From the NCBI GenBank assembly GCA_022446965.1, contig JAKVBV010000010.1:1-64000 (forward strand): 64,000 nucleotides of DNA, given 5' to 3'. This document shows positions 53,084-61,600 of the stretch, in pieces. A program made the position numbers and the translations under genes. This DNA is from Phycisphaerales bacterium. GTDB taxonomy: Bacteria > Planctomycetota > Phycisphaerae > Phycisphaerales > SM1A02. Position 1 is the stretch's first letter. Each line of letters begins with the position of its first letter. A model generated the notes under the pieces. The model was given only the letters and a program-made list of their open reading frames with translations. It did no database searches and was not told where the DNA came from.

Positions 53084-53154
53084 TGGGGATTGGTGTAACG
53101 GTAGCACGGCTGACTCTGAATCAGTTAGTCAAGGTTCGAATCCTTGATCCCCAG
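53084..53154 (+). tRNA. tRNA-Gln (anticodon CUG)
   Basis: 71 bases folding as a complete cloverleaf: acceptor TGGGGAT with ATCCCCA and discriminator G, D-stem GTGT/GCAC, anticodon stem GCTGA/TCAGT with loop CTCTGAA (anticodon CTG), variable loop TAGT, and T-arm CAAGG-TTCGAAT-CCTTG. CCA is not encoded. A TATGAT at 53052-53057 is suitably placed for a -10 element, but no matching -35 was found. Confidence 0.95.
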
Positions 53155-53161
53155 TTGAACA

Positions 53162-53196
53162 CGACCCCCGGCCAAGGCCGGGGGTCGCTGTTGTTC
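53162..53196 (+). terminator. hairpin terminator after tRNA-Gln
   Basis: Perfect inverted repeat 53162-53173 with 53176-53187 (12 bases, functionally about ten pairs), followed by CTGTTGTTC. It starts eight bases after the tRNA. Confidence 0.7.
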
Positions 53197-53214
53197 AGGT
53201 CAGAATGAGGTGTT

Positions 53215-54960
53215 TCAGACACCGCCGTAAGGCGTGGCCGCCATCTGCTCCATCGCCTTGACCCACGTGATCCAGTCGGCCAGATCCGTCTGAAGGCGGA
53301 ACTGCTCGGCGTGGTCGTCAGCCGAGCCCACCATGTCGATCACCACCTCGCCCGTGTTGGGCATCTTGGGTGGCATCATCACACGTGCAGGACCAGCCGA
53401 GGCCAGGATGCCGGGGTACACCTGCTGCACCACCGCGGACATGTCCATGGACACCGCCCATGTGGGGCCTGCGTACGCCTCAGCCAACGCACCCTCGAGG
53501 GCAGGGTTGGCGTGGCCATGTCCGGCGAGATGGCTCGCCGTGGACAGCACCGAAGGATCATTGCCGACTGCTGACGTGATCAGGTTGCCGCTGACCATGT
53601 AGTGCGCGTCGATCGAATCGCCGCCGAAGAGCACCTTCATGAACTGATCCATCTGGGCCATGGGATCTTCACCCTGAGCCTTGGCCATGTCCATGAGTGA
53701 AGCCACACCGAAAGCATCCATCAGCTTTGCCATCTGCAGCGTGATCTTCACACCGAAGCCGCCGCCACGAGCTGGCAGCGGTGCCGTATCGATGCCCCAA
53801 TCGGCATCACCGATCGCATTGATCGCAGCCTTGGCATTGGCGATCGCGGCACGGCCATTGCGCACGTCTGCAGCCTGCACACACTTGAAGCCGGTCTTGT
53901 CGTCGAAGGCGACCGCCCCTGCAATACCGTTGTCAATGTCATCGATGCACTTCTCCCACAACGGCATCATGGCCGCCATGGCCTGTGCCACCTGCGGGGG
54001 ATACGCCTCGGCGTTCGACTCCAAGGACATCTGCATGGTGGACTCGATCGTGCTCTTGCCCATCACGAACTGCACCGGGTAATCGCCGGGCACCCGCTGG
54101 GCGAGGGCCCGCATGGCCTCCGCATCGCCAGGCGTGGACCGCTGGAAGGGTGCCTGTTCACCGAGCTCGTACTGCGCCAGTAGATCAAGATCGGTGCCGT
54201 CGAAATCGATACCGATGCTCCAGTCGGAGAAGCTGTGCAGCAGCATCTCAACCTGTTCCATCTGCATGGCCTGGACACGCGCCATGGCTTCGGCCACATC
54301 CTTCGACATGTTGCCCTGCTGCGCCGCCATCTTGGACATGTCGTCCATCATCTGCAGCATCTGATGGATCTCGGTCTCGTAGGCAGCCACGACCGCTTCC
54401 TGATCGATCGCGATTGAGATGTCGGCACCAAAGAGATGGTCCATCAGATCATGTGAATCAGCGCCGGCGGCATGGCCTGCATTGCTGAAACACACGTAGT
54501 TGCTGCCGGGCAGATGCGTCACATCCATGCCACCGAGCATGCCGTAGGGCGCCGGAATCACCTTGGCGGCGTTGTCAGCCGACATGATGATGGACATGGC
54601 GGGCATGCCAACTTCGTGGTTCGTCGGACCAAAGGCCACCGCCATGGGCTTGTCCATGTGGAAGGATGCCGGTGGTGCCGGACGACCATCCTGAGCTTCA
54701 CCGATGGTGGCCAACTGTTGGAAGAGGAACGGGGCCATCATGAGGCCCTGTGAGGCTGCAGGATCAACCTTGCTCGAGATCGTCATGATCTCCTGCAGCA
54801 TGTGGTTGAATGAGGGGATGTAGACGACACCCCAAGCGCCCTCTGGCACCAGGCGGCCCATGGCCTCGGGGGCGTTGGCTGGAGCAAAATCGCCAGCGAA
54901 ACAGGTGGCGGTCAGCGTGGTGGCTGCCACGGTGGACAGCATGGTGGTTTTGAACGGCAT
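53215..54960 (-). CDS. large secreted protein of unknown function
   Basis: 581 residues from the ATG at 54960, preceded by AAGGGAG at good spacing; a longer frame is not needed. The signal peptide is MLSTVAATTLTATCFAGD-like, beginning MPFKTT. The mature chain opens with RLVPEGAWGVVYIPSFNHML, resembling DUF3352-type or planctomycete secreted proteins whose start reads 'lP.da..vv.v.s...l'. It is rich in Met/Gln helices (MQMEQVEMLLHSFSDW), with no catalytic motif or anchor. It faces tRNA-Gln, which lies on the opposite strand. The role is unknown. Confidence 0.7.
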   Translation of the reverse strand: MPFKTTMLSTVAATTLTATCFAGDFAPANAPEAMGRLVPEGAWGVVYIPSFNHMLQEIMTISSKVDPAASQGLMMAPFLFQQLATIGEAQDGRPAPPASFHMDKPMAVAFGPTNHEVGMPAMSIIMSADNAAKVIPAPYGMLGGMDVTHLPGSNYVCFSNAGHAAGADSHDLMDHLFGADISIAIDQEAVVAAYETEIHQMLQMMDDMSKMAAQQGNMSKDVAEAMARVQAMQMEQVEMLLHSFSDWSIGIDFDGTDLDLLAQYELGEQAPFQRSTPGDAEAMRALAQRVPGDYPVQFVMGKSTIESTMQMSLESNAEAYPPQVAQAMAAMMPLWEKCIDDIDNGIAGAVAFDDKTGFKCVQAADVRNGRAAIANAKAAINAIGDADWGIDTAPLPARGGGFGVKITLQMAKLMDAFGVASLMDMAKAQGEDPMAQMDQFMKVLFGGDSIDAHYMVSGNLITSAVGNDPSVLSTASHLAGHGHANPALEGALAEAYAGPTWAVSMDMSAVVQQVYPGILASAGPARVMMPPKMPNTGEVVIDMVGSADDHAEQFRLQTDLADWITWVKAMEQMAATPYGGV

Positions 54961-55050
54961 GAGACTCCCTTTCCGTAAACGCCTGAACACCGACCGCCCA
55001 TCGGGCGAAGCCGGTTCCCACAGTCTATTGGGATCTCGCTCGAGCGTGTT

Positions 55051-55608
55051 TCAGCCCACCGGCCCCACCCGCACAAGGCGTTGGTCCTGCGTGGGCATGA
55101 TCGCCGGAGCCCCATTGGCAGGCTGAAAGCCCGTAAGCAGGTTGGCCGAAGCAGGTTGCATCCCCTTGGCAGCCTCTCCTAGATCCAGCTCGAAGCGGTA
55201 GCCAGGCAGGCCGAACATGGTTGGACCTTCTGCCTTGCGGCCCGCGTCGGGGCCGAACACCCAGGCCCCGAGGGGCGAACCATCGCCGCCGTCAGCTTCG
55301 ACCTCGACCAGCTCGAAAGCGAAGGTGCCATCGGCGAACACGGGATCGGGGCTGTTGTCATCAAACAACAGGGCCGACACCTCCACCCGATCGCCAAAGC
55401 CATCGGCATTCGTGTCCCGCGTGACGGACGACACGATCACGGCCACCCGAGTGGGTGCGTCTACCCGCTTGAGGCTTGTGGTCACAGGTTCCGGCCGAGG
55501 GATTGGTCGTCGATCTGCTGCGTACCCGTCAGGACGCCGCGTGCCGGAATCCATCTGACACGACACAATCGCCGGCACAAGGGCCAGAACCAGAACGCGG
55601 GTGATCAC
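55051..55608 (-). CDS. putative lipoprotein coupled to the giant secretin
   Basis: 185 residues. The signal peptide MITRVLVLALVPAIVSC ends in a lipobox-like AIVSC, so the mature N-terminus is C17 and it would be lipidated. The central part (TRVAVIVSSVTRDTNADGFG, DRVEVSALLFDD) has a beta-sandwich-like pattern with an embedded DTNADGFGD calcium-loop-like segment. Its start overlaps the secretin stop by four bases, implying coordinated synthesis. A pilotin or accessory role for the secretin is plausible by location; no pilotin family is recognised. Confidence 0.7.
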   Translation of the reverse strand: MITRVLVLALVPAIVSCQMDSGTRRPDGYAADRRPIPRPEPVTTSLKRVDAPTRVAVIVSSVTRDTNADGFGDRVEVSALLFDDNSPDPVFADGTFAFELVEVEADGGDGSPLGAWVFGPDAGRKAEGPTMFGLPGYRFELDLGEAAKGMQPASANLLTGFQPANGAPAIMPTQDQRLVRVGPVG

Positions 55609-58600
55609 TCGTCAGCCTCGTCGAAGGACCGAAGTTCAAGACGGCCATTCTCTCGTGTGAACAAACTCTGTCGCTTGATCTCACCACTGCGAACCTGATC
55701 CGCGATGTCTTCGGGCAGGTTGAGTCGCCCCACTTCGCCGTTGGTCATCGACCGGACGCGATCGAGATCAGCCGGGCTGCGCACCACATGCGGTGTGATG
55801 ACGATCACCAGTTCGTTGCGAACAAAGTCGAGGTTCTCACTGCGGAAGAGCGGGCCGAACAAGGGCAGATCGCCCAGCACCGGCACCTTCTCTTCGAAGT
55901 GCTCGTAGTTCTCGTTGATAAGCCCGCCGATGACCACGGTCTGGCCGTCATGCACGGTGATCGTGGTGTCGGCGGTGCGCTGCAGAATGCGTGGTGAGGT
56001 TACACCAACCGCCGGCTCGTCACGCTCGGACAGCAGCTTGGACAGCGTCGGCTGCACATCAAGACGCACGTAGCCATCGGGGTTGATGGACGGCGTGACC
56101 ACAAGGCTCACACCGACATCCTTCTCTTCCAACGGCACGCTCACCACACCGGTGTCGTAGGTCTGCGCCCCTTGCGCGACGTAGATCAGTTCACCCACAT
56201 TGATCGTGGCCTGCTCATTGTTCGCCGCCATCACCGATGGATTGCTCAGGATGTGCAGACGCCCCTGTGATTCCAGCGCCCGCAGCACGAGCGAGAAGTC
56301 GGCCGAACCCAGTGCCAGTGTGGGCACACCCAATGCGCCGAGAATCGGCGACGTGTTCCCCGCCGGCAGCGAGAAGCCCGATGATGCCGTCGCACCACCG
56401 ATGGGACCACCGGAGAATTCAACGCCCCAGTTCACGCCGCCATCGAGTGAGACTTCAGCCAGCAGCACCTGGATCAGTACCTGCGGCGGATCCACGTCGA
56501 GCGCGTCGATCATGTCGCGAACGCGTTCCATGTACCTCGGGCTGGCCGACACCAACACGGAGTTCGACTTGGAATCACCGCGAATGGTGACTTCGCGTTC
56601 GAGCATTCGGGCTGCGGAGCCAAGTTGCTCCACACCGAGTGTCTCAATCAGTGTGCGCTGTTCCTGCTCGACAAAATCGCCGAGCACCTGCGCCACTTCT
56701 TCGGCCGTGGCATTGCGCAATTGGTAGACGAGCGTCTCTCGCTCGTTGGCCTCTTGTGAATCGAGCGAATCAACCACCTGTTCGACAAGGTCGAGATAGG
56801 CGGGCGAGCCAGACACCAACAGGCTGTTCGTGCGTGTGTCCACGGTGATCGCAAGCTGCTGCCGCGGATCGGGCACTGCCGTGAGCTCCGTGCCACCGAT
56901 ACCACCATCGCCCATGTCCGGTGCGGGGGCACCTTCGAGGGCTGGGCCGGCGGATGGCACCTGCGTGTCACGCGGCTTGAGCACGAGAAGATCCTGGCCT
57001 TCGTCGAGACGGAAGAGGTCACGCAGAATGGCCCGTGTGGCCGTGGCGTCAGCGTTCTTCAGCGTGAACACCCGCATGCTCTTGGAGCCTGTCGATGTTT
57101 CATCGAGATCGCGAATCATGTCCACCAGCATCTGCATGGAGTCGCCCGGGGCACGAATGATCACGGTGTTCGTACGAATGTCCGGCGTGAGATTGATCGT
57201 CTCTCGCAAGGCCGTGGTGATGGCCATCTCGGCACTCTCGTCACCTTGCGCCGCTTCACGCACGTATCGCAGCACAGTGGACCGAGCCTGACGCGACCGC
57301 GACCGTGCCATGCTGCGACCAGCGAGCACGTCTTCAATCAGACTGACCGTCTCGATCGCATTGGCGCTGCTCAGGGGCACGTGGCGGATCTCGAGGATGT
57401 CGGCAGGCGACGTGCCTTCGAGACGCTCGACAAGATCACGAATCTCCTCGACATCACGCGGCGGCGCGTTGACGAGAATCGAATTCAGATTGCGGTCGGC
57501 CGACACCATCACGGTGCCCTGCCCACGGCTGCGGTTCGCCTCGCGAACGTACAGATCCTGCAGCAGGCGTTCGACTTCGTCAGCCTGCCCCAGACTCAGG
57601 GGGATCACCGCCACTTCGCGGCCGTCACCCACGTCATCGCCGGCGGCGATGAGCATGTCGAGCAGGTCTTCGATGACCACGAGATTCTCGTCGCTCGCCG
57701 ACACGATCAACGCATTGATCGATGCCTCGTACTGCACCGTCACGCGATCGGAAGGCATGGACGAATCGCCTAAGCTGCGGCTGCGCTCCTGCATCAACTG
57801 CTGGATACGCGGAGCCAGCTGCTCCGCATTGGCCCCGCTCGCCACCGGCAGCACGTGCAGGCCCACCGCTGGGTCGATGTCAACGGTGTCCAATCGGGCA
57901 ACCAGGTCACGGATGGCTTCCAAATCCTCGGGGGCTGCGGTCACCAACAGGCTGTCGCTCCGGGTATCCACTTGAATCAGCGGCATCATGCGACGTCGCT
58001 CGGACCCGGGAAGGTCGGCATAGCGGCGTTCCATCACCCGGCGGATGGTCTCAGCCAGTCGTGGCGCACTGCTTGAGCCGGTGTCGATCACTTCGACGAG
58101 CGCGCTGTTGAGATAGCTGGCGCGATCGAGATCATCCAGCATGCTCTCGATGACTTCAAAACCACCGGCACCAGCCGCCACCATCAACGTGTTGGACACG
58201 TCGTCCGGGATCACCACCACACGCTCGAGTGCCCACGTCTGCGGTTCGAGTACACGGAGACGCTCGGCGCGGGCGTCCATCATGCGCTGCACGATTGAGG
58301 CCACACGGGATGCCGATGCGTTCTGCAACTGGATCGACCGGATCTCCTGGAAGGCGATCGCTTCGTCGGAATCAAGTTGCTCCAGCAGACCCTCGACAAT
58401 GTCGAACACCTTGGCGCTGCCCGACACGACCATCGCGTTGGTCCGAGCATCTGACTGTATCACCGCTGCATCCTGCGGATCGAGTGAGCCGCTGCGCAGT
58501 TGCGCCTGCAGCAGACCATTGACCATGTTCGCCAACTGCCCCGCCGTGGCATGCTCGACCGGATACACCCGCACGGCGGCCGATGGAGACGCGGCTTCGA

Positions 58601-61600
58601 CATCGAGCATCTCGATCAGATCATGCGCCACCTGAATGTTCACGGTCGAGCCCACGATCACCAGCGACTCGATCGCCGGCTGGGGTACGAACGTCAACCC
58701 ATGCATGGGCTGGAAGAGCTGCGAATCGCCGCCGTTGAACTGCAGGCGGCCCACTTGTGTCTGTAGGTGCGATGCATTGGGAAGATCCGTGGCGCCTTCC
58801 ACGAGCACACGGTGCAGCGTGGCGGCCAGATCACCCGGATCGGCCCACTTGAGAGGGATCACCTTCACCTCAACCGTGCCTGTAGCGACATCGCTGTCGA
58901 GTCGTTCGACGAGCACTTCCACGGCCGCGACGGCGTCTTCGCGACCAGCCACAACCACCGTGTTGGTGCGTTCGTCAATGGACAGGGCAACCTCGTCCAG
59001 CAGCGCCGGACCGATCACGCCGGTGGGCATGCCGAAGATGTTGGTGCCCGGCAACTGAGCCAGGTCCTTGCTCTGATCGAACACTTCACGAGCGATCCGC
59101 TGGAAGTCGGCGGCGGGCATGTTCTTCAAGGGCAGCATGCGAATCACAGCTGCACCAGCCACGGGCATCGAATCAAGCAGGCCAACCAGCGCCTCGATGG
59201 CGAGGACATTGGCAGTGGTCGATGTCACCACGAGGGCATTCTGTGTGTCATGCGGCACGATGCGAATGGGCTGCGTGAGATCCACTCCCACGTTGCCCAA
59301 TCCAATGCCTTCGTGACGCAGATCCAGCGTACGCACCTGATGTTCAAGCGCTCGCGCCAGTTCGGTGCTGGACTGCTGGTCGGAGGGATCAAGCATCTCT
59401 CCAAGCACATCTGCCATGTCTTGGGCCGAGGTGAACTCCAGCTGGATGATCTGCATCGTGCCGACGGCCCCCTGCGGTGCCACGTCCATGGCCTTGAGGA
59501 TGTCGACCACCGTGCTGGTGTCGGCAGGGTTGCTCATCAACATCACGGCATTTCGACCAGTGACGTGCGTCAACTGCACGGGCTCGTTCACGAGTCGCGC
59601 CATCGAATTGGCACGAGGCGGGTCGTCCAGCCCAAGTGCTTCGATCACGCGAATCGCCTCGGTTGGGGCGATGTGCTGCAGATCAATGATGGTGACGCCA
59701 TGACCACTGGGCGGTGCCATGGTGTCCAACTCGGCTGCCGTGGCACGAATCTCGTCAATCAGCGATGCGCTGGTGGCCACGATCAAGCTGTTGGTCATTG
59801 CATCGTGCTCGATGGACAGCGGTACACGCAGTTGTTCAGCTCGCGGCTTGAACGTGCGCGACAGGGTCTGCGCGACGCGGGTCACGGGCGAATCTTCGAG
59901 CGTCACCACATGCACCTGCACGTCGACACTGGTGTTGGGCTGATCAAGCGATTCCACGATCGCTTCAATCCGCGACAGCATGGTGCCGGTGGCGGCCACG
60001 ATCACCGAGTTGGTGACGGGTTCAGCCGAGGCACTCACCCACTCTTCACTCTGCACGAGCATCGTGGGTGCATCCGCTTCACGATCGTCGCCCGACGGCT
60101 TGCGATTGGGCTTGCCACCACCACGAGCGACTTCGCGACTGAACGCTTCGTTGATCGCACGGGCGACCGACTGTGCTTCGGCGTGAGACAACGGCAGCAC
60201 ACGCACCTGCAGCGACGCGTCGTAGGCTTCGTTGTCCAGTTCCTGCACCAGTGCTTCGATTCCTTCCCACTCGCTTTCTTCCGCACTCACCACCAGTGAG
60301 TTGGTCGAGGGGTCAGCCACGATGCTCACGCTCACCTTGGACGGCGTGTCGGCCTCGAGTGCAAACGGGCCGTAGAACACTGTCAGTGCTTGACGCACCT
60401 TGTCGGCTTCGGCGTGCTCGAGCTTCAGGAATCGTGTTTCTCGGGTGCGGGTTCGCGGCCTATCGAGCTCTTGAATGAGCGACAACATCTGCTCGTACTG
60501 GGGTACCGTCGCGGCGATGATGAGCTGGTTTTCGGCACGATTCACATCCACCTGAGGACGTGGGTAGTCAAACGCCATGGTCATCTGCTGCAGATTCCAG
60601 CGGAGGTCCTCAGCGATCGCATGCTCCAGCGACACGATGTGGTACTCGACCTCGGCCACGGTCGGCACACTGTCGAGCCCGTTGATGATGCCCTGGAGCA
60701 CCGGCATCGACTCAGGGCTGCCTGTCACGATGAGGCTGTTAGAACGGTTGTCGGCCACAATGCGGGCGCGAACTTCCACGGGATCGCCGCCATCCTCGGG
60801 CGTGATGACCGTCCCTGATGTCTCACCGTTCTGGTCGAGGCCCAGGGCGCCGGCGAGGACGTTGACCACGTTGTCGGCCCGGGCGTCGGTCAAGGCAAAC
60901 GTACGTATCACGTTGCGGTCACCAACCGCATAGGTGTCGAGCACCTCCAGCAGCGCGGTGATTTCCGCGTGCTGCTGGGCATTGCCCGCCACGATGAGCA
61001 CGCGATGGGCCTCGTCCAATCGGACGACAGGTGCTGTTTCATCCTGATTGTCCCACCACCGGCGGCGACTGGTGCCGTACAACTCGGACACCATCTCCTC
61101 GACGTTCTGCATTGACGTTCCCGCCACGTGATACGTCTTCACCGTGCGAAGCGAACCAGCCGGTGTATCTGAGTCGATGACCGCGACAACTTCTTCGACC
61201 ACATCGAATGTCTCGCCATGGCCGGTGACGACCAGCGCGTTCAATCGCGTGTCAGGGAACACCGCCACGCGACCGGGCAATTGTCCGCCACCTCGCCCAC
61301 GACCCATCCAATTGCCGAAGACCTGCGTGCCGTAGGCCAGCTGCATCACCATGTTCTGCACGGTGTTTGATACGTCTTCAGCCTTGGCATGCTGCAACGG
61401 GAAGGCGCGAATCTGCAGTTGCTCGTGATCCTTGGGGCTGTCCAATCGAGTAGCCAACTCCTGCACGGCCTGGAAGTCTTCATCGGACGCAGCCACCATG
61501 ATGGTGCTGTCGCCCCACTCGCCGATCACTGTCACGGCGCGGCGAGTGCGATCAAGACGGGCGCGGTCGTCGTACAGGCGCTGAATCGCACTGGCCACCT

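Noticed and set aside
58767-60299. 510-codon open frame on the plus strand opposite the giant secretin
   Set aside because: Its residues are His/Gly/Arg-rich with no domain, as expected for the antisense of a GC-rich repeat gene; the minus frame is clearly coding.
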